This document shows, one piece after another, positions 17,267 through 25,873 of a stretch of 64,000 nucleotides of DNA. The stretch is from Streptomyces cellulosae. GTDB lineage: Bacteria > Actinomycetota > Actinomycetes > Streptomycetales > Streptomycetaceae. How positions within the stretch are numbered: the first letter of the stretch is position 1; each line of letters opens with the position of its first letter. The DNA is taken from positions 71,035 to 135,034 of the forward strand of contig BNBH01000022.1 of NCBI GenBank assembly GCA_014655195.1, written 5' to 3'. Made by a program: the position numbers and the translations under genes. Below the pieces are notes generated by a model. It searched no databases and was not told the DNA's origin. It saw nothing but the letters and a program-made list of their open reading frames with translations.

Positions 17267-17550
17267 GTTTGTCCTTTACATGATGCGCAAATGCGGGGGG
17301 TTGAGGGAGGGGTGATGAAAGATCAGCACTCCCATGAGGCTCTCAGGTCTATAAGCGCCGCATAAGTAGTGTCAACGCATATGCCTACCGGGGGCCCCGG
17401 CTTTGCCTATTTGTTAACCACCCGCACGTTTACGCGCCGTGCGAACCGCGTCGATCCGGCCGCGGCGTCCGAGAACGGTCACCGACTGTGTGTCCGGACG
17501 CAGTTGGGGCGGCGGCAGGTCAACAAGCCTGCCGCCACCCTATGTTGACC

Positions 17551-17958
17551 TCAGCCCTCGATCGCCGCCGGGTCCATCCAGACGACCTCCCAGGTGTGGC
17601 CGTCGAGGTCGTCGAAGGAGCGGCCGTACATGAACCCGAGGTCCTGGGTGTCGCCGGCCACGGAGCCGCCCGCCGCCAGCGCCTGCTCCACCAGCTCGTC
17701 GACCTTCTCCCGGCTCTCGGCGCTCAGCGCCAGCAGCACCTCGCTGGTCTTGCGGGCGTCGGCGATCTCCTTCTTCGTGAACTGCGCGTACTTCTCCTTC
17801 GTCAGCAGCATCGCGACGATCGTGTCGCTGATCACGACGGACGCCGTCGACTCGTCGCTGAACTGCTCGTTGATGGAGTAGCCGAGCGCCGTGTAGAACG
17901 TCCGCGACGCGTCGATGTCCTCGACGGGCAGGTTCACGAAGATCATCTGCTGGTACAT
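17551..17958 (-). CDS. VOC-family (glyoxalase/bleomycin-resistance-like) protein
   Basis: 135 residues forming a vicinal-oxygen-chelate domain: MIFVNLPVEDIDASRTFYTALGYSINEQF at the N-terminus and FDDLDGHTWEVVWMD at the C-terminus, the latter with the usual metal-ligand Glu. The subtype resembles the PhnB-like or extradiol-dioxygenase-like small proteins called VOC family protein. ATG 17958 has GGGAGAGG upstream. No neighbour suggests a substrate. Confidence 0.8.
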   Translation of the reverse strand: MYQQMIFVNLPVEDIDASRTFYTALGYSINEQFSDESTASVVISDTIVAMLLTKEKYAQFTKKEIADARKTSEVLLALSAESREKVDELVEQALAAGGSVAGDTQDLGFMYGRSFDDLDGHTWEVVWMDPAAIEG

Positions 17959-18056
17959 GACGGGGCCTCTCCCTCACGTGTTGCGGTTCGAGGGGGTAGA
18001 CCGGAGGTCCGCGCGGAACTCATCGCGCCGCGGGAAGGTTTTTTCGGATTCTCTTC

Positions 18057-18104
18057 GCTCAGCCGCTCAGCCGCTCAGCCGCTCAGCCGCTCAGCCGCTC
18101 AGCC
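18057..18104. repeat. Six perfect copies of an 8-bp tandem repeat
   Basis: GCTCAGCC repeated six times without mismatch, just downstream of and across the stop codon of the permease gene on the minus strand (TGA at 18101-18099). Because 8 is not a multiple of 3, a copy-number change upstream of the stop would shift the reading frame. Confidence 0.9.
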
Positions 18105-19418
18105 GCCCAGCGGCCACGCCGACAGCTCGGCCACCGCCACGGTGAGCGGCCCGAACAGGGCGAGCAGCGCGACCGCGCGCAGGGCGGCGGCCCGGCGGAG
18201 GGTCCCCGCGGGCGCCCCCAGCCGACGCAGCGAGGCCGTGGTGTCCGCGTGCGCCTGCTTCGCCTCGACGGCCGCCGTGAGCAGCGTCGCCACCGTGCAG
18301 CCGGCCACCAGCAGCACCCCGAGCACCACGAGCGGACCGGCCGACGGGTCGTCCCGGTCGTGCAGCGACGCCATCGCGTACGCGGCCGACACCACCGCGC
18401 AGACCACGCCCAGCGGGCGTCCGATGCGCGTCGCCTCCGTCATCAGCACCCGCCCGGCCAGCAGGCGCAGCGCGCCCGGCCGCACCGCCTGGAGCAGCCG
18501 CCCGCACAGATGGGCGAGCCCGGGACCGACCAGGGCCAGGCCGAGGGAGGTCAGGGCCAGCCCGAGGAACGCGGCCGGACTGCCCTCGGACCCGGTACGG
18601 CTCGTCAGCGCCTCCACCGCCAGGCCCACCGCGAGCACCGCGACGCCCCAGGGCAGCCCCGACGGGGCCGCGGTCGGCACGGGCGGCGGGACGACGGCGG
18701 GGGAGCCGTCGGCGGTCTCCTCGGCCGCTTCGTCCTGTGTACCGTCCTCCTCCCGCGCCGGCGCCTCCGTGACCGTGCGCCGCCCCCGCGCCGCGGCCCC
18801 CAGCTGCCGGCCGAACCGCCCGTACGCGCCGAACGACTCCAGCGCCGGGGTGCGCCGGTAGGCCCCGAACCTGCCGTACGCCCGTGCCGCCCGGCCCGCG
18901 CCCGTCACCGGCTCGCGCGGCCGCAGCGACACCGCCACCGCGGCCGACGCGCTCAGCGGCACCAGGGCCAGCAAGGTCAGCGCGGCCGGCAGCGGCAGGG
19001 GACGTCCGGCGGCCAGGAACTGCTGCGCGCCCCCGCCGAGGGGCATGCCGGTCAGGTCACCGCGCAGCTGGAGGAAGACCAGCAGCGCCAGCACGGAGCC
19101 GAGCAGGCAGGACGCGGCCGTGGTCGCCGCGGAGATCGCCATCAGCTTCACGGGGCCGAGCCCGACCGCCGACAGACCGGGCCGGGGCCGGGTCGCCGGA
19201 TCGGTGCGGGCGACGGCGACCGCGAGATAGACCGTGGCCGCCAGGGGCGCCGTGCACCAGGCCAGCCGGAGCGCGGAGGCGGCGGGGTCGGGGTGGCTCA
19301 TCGCGTGGCCGAGGGCGCTCAGCAGCAGGAAACCCGTGCCGCCCGACGCGCCCGCGACGAGGAGCCGCCGGATCTGGACGGCGGGCTGGGCCCCGAGGGT
19401 CAAACGGAGAGCGAGCAC
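18099..19418 (-). CDS. ABC transporter permease-like membrane protein (FtsX-type)
   Basis: About 439 residues with roughly eight hydrophobic segments in two blocks, separated by an Arg-rich, then Glu/Pro-rich cytoplasmic linker (around EAPAREEDGTQDEAAEE). It resembles the streptomycete FtsX-like permeases paired with a MacB-like ATPase, although the large extracellular MacB domain is absent. GTG 19418 is chosen because it has GGAAGG upstream and overlaps the ATPase gene by only 19 bases; ATG 19481 is an alternative. Substrate unknown. Confidence 0.75.
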   Translation of the reverse strand: MLALRLTLGAQPAVQIRRLLVAGASGGTGFLLLSALGHAMSHPDPAASALRLAWCTAPLAATVYLAVAVARTDPATRPRPGLSAVGLGPVKLMAISAATTAASCLLGSVLALLVFLQLRGDLTGMPLGGGAQQFLAAGRPLPLPAALTLLALVPLSASAAVAVSLRPREPVTGAGRAARAYGRFGAYRRTPALESFGAYGRFGRQLGAAARGRRTVTEAPAREEDGTQDEAAEETADGSPAVVPPPVPTAAPSGLPWGVAVLAVGLAVEALTSRTGSEGSPAAFLGLALTSLGLALVGPGLAHLCGRLLQAVRPGALRLLAGRVLMTEATRIGRPLGVVCAVVSAAYAMASLHDRDDPSAGPLVVLGVLLVAGCTVATLLTAAVEAKQAHADTTASLRRLGAPAGTLRRAAALRAVALLALFGPLTVAVAELSAWPLGG

Positions 19419-20149
19419 GCCGCCCGGCCTTCCGACTCGGCCGGTCCGGAGACCGGGGGGAGGTGCACGGTCCGCACGCATCGCCCGTCGAGCAGTGACA
19501 CCGTGCGGTCGGCGAGGGCGGCGGTCTGCGCCTCGTGGGTCGCCAGGACCACGGTGATGCCGTGCGAGCGGGCCGCCGTGGTGAGGGTGCGCAGCACATG
19601 GGCGCGGTCGACGCGGTGCAGCGGCGCGGTCGGCTCGTCGGCGAACAGCACCGACGGCGCCGGGGCCAGCGCGCGGGCGATGCACACCCGCTGGCGCTCC
19701 GCGTGCGTCAGCTCCACGGGGTGCTTGCGCGCCCGGTCGCCGACGTCGAGGCGCTCCAGCCACTCCAGGGCGGCCGCCTTGGCACGGCGGCGGCCCGTAC
19801 CGCGCAGCATGAGGGGCAGCGCGGCGTTCTCCCACACGTTCAGCTCGGGCACCAGCACCGGGGCCGGGTCGATCCAGCCGAACCGGTCGCGGCGCAGCCG
19901 CTCCCGGGCCGCCGGGCCCATGGTGTGCACGGGCACGCTGTTGAACCAGACCTCGCCGTCGTCCGCGCGCACCAGGCCGGACAGACAGCGCAGCAAGGTC
20001 GACTTGCCGCTGCCGCGCGGGCCTGAGACGGCGAGGATCTCGCCCTCCCGGACGCCGAGCGAGACCCCGCTCAGGCCGGGTGAGCCGTCCTCGTGCCGGA
20101 AGTGCAGGGCGCGCGCCCAGAGCACGTCGTTGTCCGGTGGGGCCACCAT
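19400..20149 (-). CDS. ABC transporter ATP-binding protein with degenerate motifs
   Basis: 249 residues from ATG 20149, which has GAGG eight bases upstream. Walker A is intact (GPRGSGKS, 43-50), Walker B is VLFADEP (167-173) and the switch His is in LATHEAQ. Three conserved parts are altered: the signature LSGGE is LTHAE (147-151), the Q-loop reads FGWIDPAP with no Gln, and the D-loop SALD is APLHRVD. The overall layout follows the MacB/LolD family. Probably forms a pair with the overlapping permease gene. ATPase activity may be impaired or regulated. Confidence 0.82.
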   Translation of the reverse strand: MVAPPDNDVLWARALHFRHEDGSPGLSGVSLGVREGEILAVSGPRGSGKSTLLRCLSGLVRADDGEVWFNSVPVHTMGPAARERLRRDRFGWIDPAPVLVPELNVWENAALPLMLRGTGRRRAKAAALEWLERLDVGDRARKHPVELTHAERQRVCIARALAPAPSVLFADEPTAPLHRVDRAHVLRTLTTAARSHGITVVLATHEAQTAALADRTVSLLDGRCVRTVHLPPVSGPAESEGRAACSLSV

Positions 20150-20397
20150 GGCGTACACCTCGGTTCGGATCGGAAATGCCGTGCGCTCTTCGGGTAAATC
20201 CCCCGTCCGGGGGAACGAAGGGCGGGCCGATCGGTCACTGGGCACGCTAGGCAGGCGGTGGCGGACGGCAGGACAGCACGCGGCCCCGGGCCGCCGTTTC
20301 TCACTCGAACGGGCGGCACCGGGGCCGGTGTTGATCATTCAAAGAGAAGATCGGTACCTCGGACGGCCTACGGTTCACGACCGCGGCCGGGGAAGCT
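20150..20397. other. Intergenic region upstream of the ABC pair
   Basis: 248 bases. It holds the leader of the ABC genes and the 3' flank of the aminotransferase gene. GCGGCCC-C-GGGCCGC at 20280-20294 may be part of the aminotransferase terminator. No gene seen. Confidence 0.4.
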
Positions 20398-21771
20398 CTA
20401 CAGCTTCGTCCACGCCTCCGTGAGCGTCGCGCGCAGGATCTGCTCGATCTCGTCGAAGGTCTCCTGGTCGGAGATCAGCGGCGGTGCGAGCTGGATGACC
20501 GGGTCGCCGCGGTCGTCGGCCCGGCAGTACAGGCCGTTCTCGAACAGCTTCTTGGACAGGAAGCCGTACAGCACGCGCTCGGTCTCGTCGGCGTCGAAGG
20601 ACTCCTTGGTCGCCTTGTCCTTGACCAGCTCGATGCCGTAGAAGAAGCCGTTGCCGCGGACGTCGCCGACGATCGGCAGGTCGTGCAGCTTCTCCAGGGT
20701 GGAGCGGAACGCGCCCTCGTTGTCGAGGACGTGCTGGTTGAGGCCCTCGCGCTCGAACAGGTCGAGGTTGGCGATCCCGACCGCCGCCGACACCGGGTGG
20801 CCGCCGAAGGTGTAGCCGTGCAGGAAGGTGTTCTCGCCCTTGTAGAACGGCTCGGCCAGACGGTCGGAGACGATGCACGCGCCGATCGGGGAGTAGCCCG
20901 AGGTCATGCCCTTGGCGCAGGTGATCATGTCCGGGACGTAGCCGAACTTGTCGCAGGCGAAGGTGGTGCCGAGGCGGCCGAAGGCGCAGATGACCTCGTC
21001 GGAGACCAGCAGCACGTCGTACTGGTCGCAGATCTCGCGGACCCGCTGGAAGTAGCCGGGCGGGGGCGGGAAGCAGCCGCCCGCGTTCTGCACGGGCTCC
21101 AGGAAGACCGCGGCGACCGTGTCCGGGCCCTCGAAGAGGATCTGCTGCTCGATCTGGTCGGCGGCCCAGCGGCCGAATGCCTCCGGGTCGTCGCCGTGGA
21201 TCGGCGCCCGGTAGATGTTGGTGTTCGGCACCTTGTGCGCGCCCGGCACCAGCGGCTCGAACGGCGCCTTCAGGGCGGGCAGTCCGGTGATGGACAGGGC
21301 GCCCTGCGGGGTGCCGTGGTAGGCGACCGCGCGGGAGATGACCTTGTACTTGGTCGGCTTGCCGGTCAGCTTGAAGTACTGCTTGGCGAGCTTCCAGGCG
21401 GTCTCCACCGCCTCGCCGCCGCCGGTGGTGAAGAAGACCTTGTTGAGGTCGCCGGGGGCCTCGTGCGCGAGCCGCTCCGCGAGCTCCACGGCCTTGGGGT
21501 GGGCGTAGGACCAGACCGGGAAGAACGCCAGCTCCTGCGCCTGCTTGGCGGCCGTCTCGGCGAGCTCCTGGCGGCCGTGGCCGGCCTGCACCACGAACAG
21601 GCCCGCCAGGCCGTCGAGGTAGCGCTTGCCCTTGTCGTCGTAGATGTGGGTGCCCTCACCGCGGACGATGGTGGGGACGGGCGCGTTCTCGTACGACGAC
21701 ATGCGGGTGAAGTGCATCCACAGGTGGTCGTACGCGGACTTGCTGAGGTCCTTGGGGGTGTCGGTGCTCAC
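20398..21771 (-). CDS. Class III aminotransferase, putative polyamine/omega-amino acid type
   Basis: 457-residue PLP enzyme of the aspartate aminotransferase family protein group close to SpuC-type putrescine-pyruvate and taurine-pyruvate transaminases. Motifs: YLDGLAGLFVVQAGHG, FFTTGGGEAVETAWKLAKQYF, AYHGTPQGALSITG, LLVSDEVICAFGRLGTTFA and the PLP lysine in CAKGMTSGYSP. GTG 21771 is two bases after the Lrp gene stop, so the two form an operon. With the divergent aminobutyraldehyde dehydrogenase it could convert putrescine to GABA; exact amine donor is inferred from context. Confidence 0.85.
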   Translation of the reverse strand: MSTDTPKDLSKSAYDHLWMHFTRMSSYENAPVPTIVRGEGTHIYDDKGKRYLDGLAGLFVVQAGHGRQELAETAAKQAQELAFFPVWSYAHPKAVELAERLAHEAPGDLNKVFFTTGGGEAVETAWKLAKQYFKLTGKPTKYKVISRAVAYHGTPQGALSITGLPALKAPFEPLVPGAHKVPNTNIYRAPIHGDDPEAFGRWAADQIEQQILFEGPDTVAAVFLEPVQNAGGCFPPPPGYFQRVREICDQYDVLLVSDEVICAFGRLGTTFACDKFGYVPDMITCAKGMTSGYSPIGACIVSDRLAEPFYKGENTFLHGYTFGGHPVSAAVGIANLDLFEREGLNQHVLDNEGAFRSTLEKLHDLPIVGDVRGNGFFYGIELVKDKATKESFDADETERVLYGFLSKKLFENGLYCRADDRGDPVIQLAPPLISDQETFDEIEQILRATLTEAWTKL

Positions 21772-21773
21772 GG

Positions 21774-22292
21774 TTATCGGGTTCCCCACATGTAGGTCTG
21801 CTTCTTGAGCTTGAGGTAGACGAAACTCTCGGTCGAGCGCACGCCGGGCACGGCGCGGATGCGCTTGTTGATGACCTCCAGCAGGTGGTCGTCGTCCTCG
21901 CAGACGATCTCGACCATCAGGTCGAAGGAGCCGGCGGTCATCACCACGTACTCGCATTCGGCCATCTCGGCCAGCGCGTCGGCGACGGCCTCCACGTCGC
22001 CCTCGACGTTGACGCCGACCATCGCCTGCCGGCGGAAGCCCACGGTGAGCGGGTCCGTGACGGCGACGATCTGCATCACGCCCTGGTCGAGCAGCTTCTG
22101 CACGCGCTGGCGCACGGCCGCCTCCGACAGGCCCACGGCCTTGCCGATCGCGGCGTACGGCCGGCGGCCGTCCTCCTGGAGCTGCTCGATGATGGCGAGG
22201 GAGACGGCGTCCAACTGCGGTCCGCCGCCGTTCTTGGACTCGCGGGAGTCCCTCGGGTCTGCGCTTCGACTGGCCACGGGGTCACTGTGCAC
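21774..22292 (-). CDS. Lrp/AsnC-family transcriptional regulator
   Basis: About 172 residues. N-terminal HTH: LDAVSLAIIEQLQEDGRRPYAAIGKAVGLSEAAVRQRVQKL; C-terminal RAM ligand-binding domain: AMVGVNVEGDVEAVADALAEM, ECEYVVMTAGSFDLMVEIVC and VRSTESFVYLKLKKQTYMWG. Start uncertain between GTG 22292 and GTG 22276. It lies between, and probably controls, the aminotransferase gene it precedes and the divergent dehydrogenase gene. Lrp-type proteins sense amino acids or related amines; ligand not assignable. Confidence 0.88.
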   Translation of the reverse strand: MHSDPVASRSADPRDSRESKNGGGPQLDAVSLAIIEQLQEDGRRPYAAIGKAVGLSEAAVRQRVQKLLDQGVMQIVAVTDPLTVGFRRQAMVGVNVEGDVEAVADALAEMAECEYVVMTAGSFDLMVEIVCEDDDHLLEVINKRIRAVPGVRSTESFVYLKLKKQTYMWGTR

Positions 22293-22497
22293 GACGTATC
22301 GACAGTTTCGCAAGGCTCGATCGATGAAATCCGTTGTTAACGAAGCCTACGCATGCGGATTTCGCAGATGCGAGGGGAGTGGGGGTGTTGAAAACGTCAG
22401 CGGTCCGTCTAGGGTGGGTGTCTCAGAGGCTGGACACCTCACATCCGTTCACACCCGACACCTCGGGCACCCACAAGGAACACCAGGAGGGCCTGCA
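22293..22497. promoter_or_regulatory. Divergent control region, Lrp operon / dehydrogenase
   Basis: 205 bases between divergent starts and comparatively AT-rich around 22310-22370. It contains TCCGTTGTT at 22330-22338, which recurs inverted upstream of the second dehydrogenase gene (29013-29021), and a TTAACGAAG stretch. Likely Lrp-binding region by position. Confidence 0.45.
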
Positions 22498-23937
22498 GTG
22501 AGCACCGAGCTGCGTCGTCTGCGCAACTACATCGGCGGTGAGTTCCGGGACGCCGCCGACGGACGGACCACCGAGGTGGTCAACCCCGCGACCGGCGAGG
22601 CGTACGCGACGGCCCCGCTGTCCGGTGCCGCGGACGTCGACGCCGCGATGGCGGCCGCCGCCGAGGCCTTCCCCGGCTGGCGCGACACCACCCCGGCCGA
22701 GCGGCAGAGGGCGCTGCTGAAGATCGCGGACGCCTTCGAGGAGCGCGCCGAGGAACTCGTCGCCGCCGAGGTGGAGAACACGGGCAAGCCCACCGGGCTC
22801 ACCCGCACCGAGGAGATCCCGCCGATGGTGGACCAGATCCGCTTCTTCGCGGGCGCGGCGCGGATGCTCGAGGGCAAGGGCGCCGGCGAGTACATGGAGG
22901 GCCTCACCTCCTTCGTGCGCCGTGAGCCGGTCGGCGTCTGCGCCCAGGTGGCGCCCTGGAACTACCCGATGATGATGGCCGTCTGGAAGTTCGCCCCGGC
23001 GATCGCCGCGGGCAACACGGTCGTCCTCAAGCCGTCGGACACCACCCCCGCCTCCACCGTCCTCATCGCCGAGATCCTCGGCTCGGTCCTGCCCAAGGGC
23101 GTCTTCAACGTCGTCTGCGGCGACCGCGAGACCGGCCGTCTGATGGTCGAGCACCCGACCCCGGCGATGGCCTCCATCACCGGTTCGGTGCGCGCGGGCA
23201 TGGCCGTGGCCGAGTCCGCCTCCAAGGACCTCAAGCGCGTCCACCTGGAGCTCGGCGGCAAGGCCCCGGTCGTGGTCTTCGAGGACGTCGACATCGCCAA
23301 GGCCGTGGCGGGCATCTCCGAGGCCGGCTACTTCAACGCCGGCCAGGACTGCACGGCCGCCACGCGCGTGCTCGTCCACGAGTCCGTGCACGACGAGTTC
23401 GTCCAGGCGCTCGCCAAGGCCGCGTCCGACATCAAGACGGGCATGCCCGACGACGAGGACGTCCTCTACGGCCCGCTCAACAACCCCGACCAGCTCAAGC
23501 AGGTCGAGGGCTTCATCGAGCGGCTGCCCGCCCACGCGCGCGTCGAGGCCGGCGGCAAGCGGGTCGGCGACAAGGGCTACTTCTACGCGCCGACCGTCGT
23601 CTCGGGCCTCAAGCAGGACGACGAGATCATCCAGAAGGAGGTCTTCGGCCCGGTCATCACCGTCCAGTCCTTCACGGACGAGGACCAGGCCGTCGAGTAC
23701 GCCAACGGCGTGGAGTACGCGCTGGCTTCGTCGGTGTGGACCAAGGACCACGCCCGCGCCATGCGGATGTCGAAGAAGCTGGACTTCGGCTGCGTGTGGA
23801 TCAACACCCACATCCCGCTGGTCGCGGAGATGCCGCACGGCGGCTTCAAGAAGTCGGGCTACGGCAAGGACCTGTCGGCCTACGGCTTCGACGACTACAC
23901 GCGGATCAAGCACGTGATGACGTCGCTGGAGGACTAG
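22498..23937 (+). CDS. Gamma-aminobutyraldehyde dehydrogenase-like
   Basis: 479-residue NAD(P)-dependent aldehyde dehydrogenase, probably oxidising 4-aminobutanal (from putrescine) to GABA. Motifs: VAPWNYPMMMAVWKFAPAIAAGNTVVLKPSD, LELGGKAPVVVFEDVD, the catalytic Cys in NAGQDCTAAT and EVFGPVITVQ. The C-terminus GFKKSGYGKDLSAYGFDDYTRIKHVM is typical of the PatD/YdcW group. GTG 22498 has an AGGAGGG box. Divergent from the Lrp-aminotransferase operon, which supports the polyamine role. Confidence 0.88.
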   Translation: MSTELRRLRNYIGGEFRDAADGRTTEVVNPATGEAYATAPLSGAADVDAAMAAAAEAFPGWRDTTPAERQRALLKIADAFEERAEELVAAEVENTGKPTGLTRTEEIPPMVDQIRFFAGAARMLEGKGAGEYMEGLTSFVRREPVGVCAQVAPWNYPMMMAVWKFAPAIAAGNTVVLKPSDTTPASTVLIAEILGSVLPKGVFNVVCGDRETGRLMVEHPTPAMASITGSVRAGMAVAESASKDLKRVHLELGGKAPVVVFEDVDIAKAVAGISEAGYFNAGQDCTAATRVLVHESVHDEFVQALAKAASDIKTGMPDDEDVLYGPLNNPDQLKQVEGFIERLPAHARVEAGGKRVGDKGYFYAPTVVSGLKQDDEIIQKEVFGPVITVQSFTDEDQAVEYANGVEYALASSVWTKDHARAMRMSKKLDFGCVWINTHIPLVAEMPHGGFKKSGYGKDLSAYGFDDYTRIKHVMTSLED

Positions 23938-24025
23938 GGCCTCTTCGGCGTGACGTTCGGCCCCGGACCGGTGCACCCGCCGGTCCGGGGCCGACGTGTT
24001 TCCCGGAAGGCGCCGTCAGGTGTTT

Positions 24026-24060
24026 TTGAACATGTTCAACTTCGGGCGTACGCTCCTGCC
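24026..24060 (+). promoter_or_regulatory. Promoter with perfect palindromic operator
   Basis: TTGAAC (24026-24031) and TACGCT (24049-24054) have a 17-bp spacer, and ATG follows six bases after the -10 box, so the transcript is probably leaderless. The -35 box is half of a perfect 14-bp palindrome, TTGAACATGTTCAA (24026-24039), an obvious repressor site. Confidence 0.7.
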
Positions 24061-24594
24061 ATGAGCGACAGAGCCGCCCTGCTCAAGGGCATTCGCGTGT
24101 GGCTGGTGTTCTTCGTCGTCTGTCTGGTGCTCAGCGGGATCACGGCCTTCCCGCTGGTGCACGAACTGCGCTGGACCGAGGAGGCGTTGCGGTCCCTCGG
24201 GGCGCCCGAGCACCTCCCCGGCCTCATGGAGTGGATCGCACGCGTACGGGACGGGCTCGACACCGCCGACGCCGACCACCCCTTCCTTCTCTACGGCACC
24301 GACTGGCTGGCCTTCGCGCACCTCGTCATCGCGGTCGCCTTCCTCGGCCCCTACCGGGACCCCGTACGCAACATCTGGGTCGTGGAGTTCGGTCTGATCG
24401 CCTGCGCCGGCGTCGTCCCGCTCGCCCTCATCTGCGGGCCGATACGCGGCATTCCCTTCTGGTGGAGCGTCGGCGACATGGCGTTCGGGGTGTTCGGCGC
24501 CGTCCCGCTGTACGTCGTCAGGCAGAAGATCAAGCGGCTGGAGGCGCTCACGGAGGCGGCTGCTCCGGGGGGCGCCGCCGTCCCCGCTCAGTAG
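24061..24594 (+). CDS. Conserved-looking four-helix membrane protein, unknown function
   Basis: 177 residues with four predicted membrane segments (about 11-31, 82-97, 108-130, 136-157) and a long extracellular loop between the first two (HELRWTEEALRSLGAPEHLPGLMEWI). The second segment is preceded by FLLYGTDWLAFAHLVIA. A charged tail ends it. ATG 24061 is set by the leaderless promoter. The gene is transcribed towards an HXXEE-protein gene ten bases further on. I do not recognise a named family. Confidence 0.75.
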   Translation: MSDRAALLKGIRVWLVFFVVCLVLSGITAFPLVHELRWTEEALRSLGAPEHLPGLMEWIARVRDGLDTADADHPFLLYGTDWLAFAHLVIAVAFLGPYRDPVRNIWVVEFGLIACAGVVPLALICGPIRGIPFWWSVGDMAFGVFGAVPLYVVRQKIKRLEALTEAAAPGGAAVPAQ

Positions 24595-24606
24595 GTTGGG
24601 CCCATG
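24592..24606 (+). promoter_or_regulatory. -10 box and leaderless start of the HXXEE gene
   Basis: TAGGTT at 24592-24597 then six bases to ATG 24604. The TAG of this box is also the stop codon of the preceding gene. Confidence 0.45.
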
Positions 24607-25146
24607 AGAAGTGAACGGGTGGGCGGGGCCGTCACGTGGGGGCTCCTGGGCGCGTGGGCCGTGCACGACCTGGAGGAACTGGCCACCGTGCCCTGGTGGT
24701 TGAGGCGGAACGTGCCCGAGCTGCGGAAGCGGTTCCCGCGGGTGCCGGAGGGTGTGTGGCGGTGGGCCGAGAGCATGGGGGCCGCCGAATTCGCCGCCGC
24801 CGTGGGGGTGATGGGGGCCGTCGTCGGCACGGCGTCGGCCGCCGGGCAGCTCACCGGAGGGCGGTCCGGCTTCTACCAGGGCGCGTTGACCGGCTTCGGA
24901 CTGCACGGCCTGATGCACATGGCCCAGGCCGCCGCCGTACGCGGCTACACCCCCGGCTCCGTGACCGCGCCGCTGGTCGTCGTGCCGTTCACGCTGTGGG
25001 CGCGGGGGCGGCTGCGGAAGGCCGGTGTGCTGCGTCCCGCGCGGCCGCGTGACGCGGTGGCCGGGCTCGCCGCCGCCGGGGCGGCCACGGTCGCCTCGCA
25101 CGTGGTGGCGCGCCGGCTGCTCAGGCCGGCGCGCCGGCCGTCATGA
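24604..25146 (+). CDS. HXXEE-domain membrane protein
   Basis: 180 residues. The defining motif is in AVHDLEELATVPWW (H-x-x-E-E) near residue 22, in a hydrophobic context. Further hydrophobic segments at about 58-80, 92-108 and 116-135 include a second conserved His group in GLHGLMHMAQAA. HXXEE proteins (PF13787-type) are small membrane proteins of unknown function with a presumed metal site. Probably cotranscribed in part with the upstream membrane protein. Its end overlaps the convergent phosphodiesterase gene by six bases. Confidence 0.75.
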   Translation: MRSERVGGAVTWGLLGAWAVHDLEELATVPWWLRRNVPELRKRFPRVPEGVWRWAESMGAAEFAAAVGVMGAVVGTASAAGQLTGGRSGFYQGALTGFGLHGLMHMAQAAAVRGYTPGSVTAPLVVVPFTLWARGRLRKAGVLRPARPRDAVAGLAAAGAATVASHVVARRLLRPARRPS

Positions 25147-25833
25147 CGTGAGGCGGTCCCGCAGCGCGCACAGGACGTCGATGCGGTTGGTGGTGACCGA
25201 GTCCACGCCCGCGGCCAGCAGACGGCGCATCGAACGGCGGGTGTCCGGGGTCCACACCGACAGCAGACAGCCGTCGCGGTGGACGCGGTCCGCGAGGGCC
25301 CGGTCCACCAGGCTGAAGCGGTAGTTGAGCCAGCGCGGCCGGACCGCGTCCAGGAGTCCGGCGCGCGGCGGGGCGTGGGAGGTGTGGGTGAGCGCGATCT
25401 CCGCGTCCGGGTCCACCGCCCGCACGGCCAGCATGGCGGGGGCGCCCGCGCAGTAGTACACGCGGTCCTCGGCGCCCTGCTCGCGGACGACGTCCACGAT
25501 CCGGCGCACCGCGCGCTCGCCCGGGGCGCCCGGCAGGTCGATCATCACCCGGCTGCCCTCGGTCGCGGCCAGCGCGTCGGCGAGGGCGGGCACCCCGCCG
25601 TCCGTCACCTCGCGCACCTCGTCCCAGGTGAGGGATGCGAGCGGCCGGTCGTGGTCCCACAGGCGTTCGAGGGTCGCGTCGTGCAGCAGCACCGGGACGC
25701 CGTCCCGGGTGAGCCGTACGTCGATCTCGACCGCGTCCGCGCCCCGCCCGATCGCGGAACGCAGGGAGGGGAGGGTGTTCTCCCGGACGCGGTAGGGGTC
25801 GCCGCGGTGGGCCACGGCCGTCACGTTTCGCAT
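25141..25833 (-). CDS. Glycerophosphodiester phosphodiesterase-family protein
   Basis: 230-residue GDPD TIM-barrel enzyme, expected to hydrolyse glycerophosphodiesters to glycerol-3-phosphate and an alcohol. Motifs: AHRGDPYRVRENTLPSLRSAI, ADAVEIDVRLTRDGVPVLLHDATLER with the Glu/Asp metal ligands and catalytic His, and the C-terminal LSVWTPDTRRSMRRLLAAGVDSVTTNRID. No signal peptide, so probably cytosolic. ATG 25833. Its start lies 40 bp after the deaminase gene on the same strand, so the two may form an operon. Confidence 0.88.
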   Translation of the reverse strand: MRNVTAVAHRGDPYRVRENTLPSLRSAIGRGADAVEIDVRLTRDGVPVLLHDATLERLWDHDRPLASLTWDEVREVTDGGVPALADALAATEGSRVMIDLPGAPGERAVRRIVDVVREQGAEDRVYYCAGAPAMLAVRAVDPDAEIALTHTSHAPPRAGLLDAVRPRWLNYRFSLVDRALADRVHRDGCLLSVWTPDTRRSMRRLLAAGVDSVTTNRIDVLCALRDRLTS

Positions 25834-25873
25834 GGTGCCCTTCGCGGGGTGGGTCAGGAGGGTCGCGGGACGG

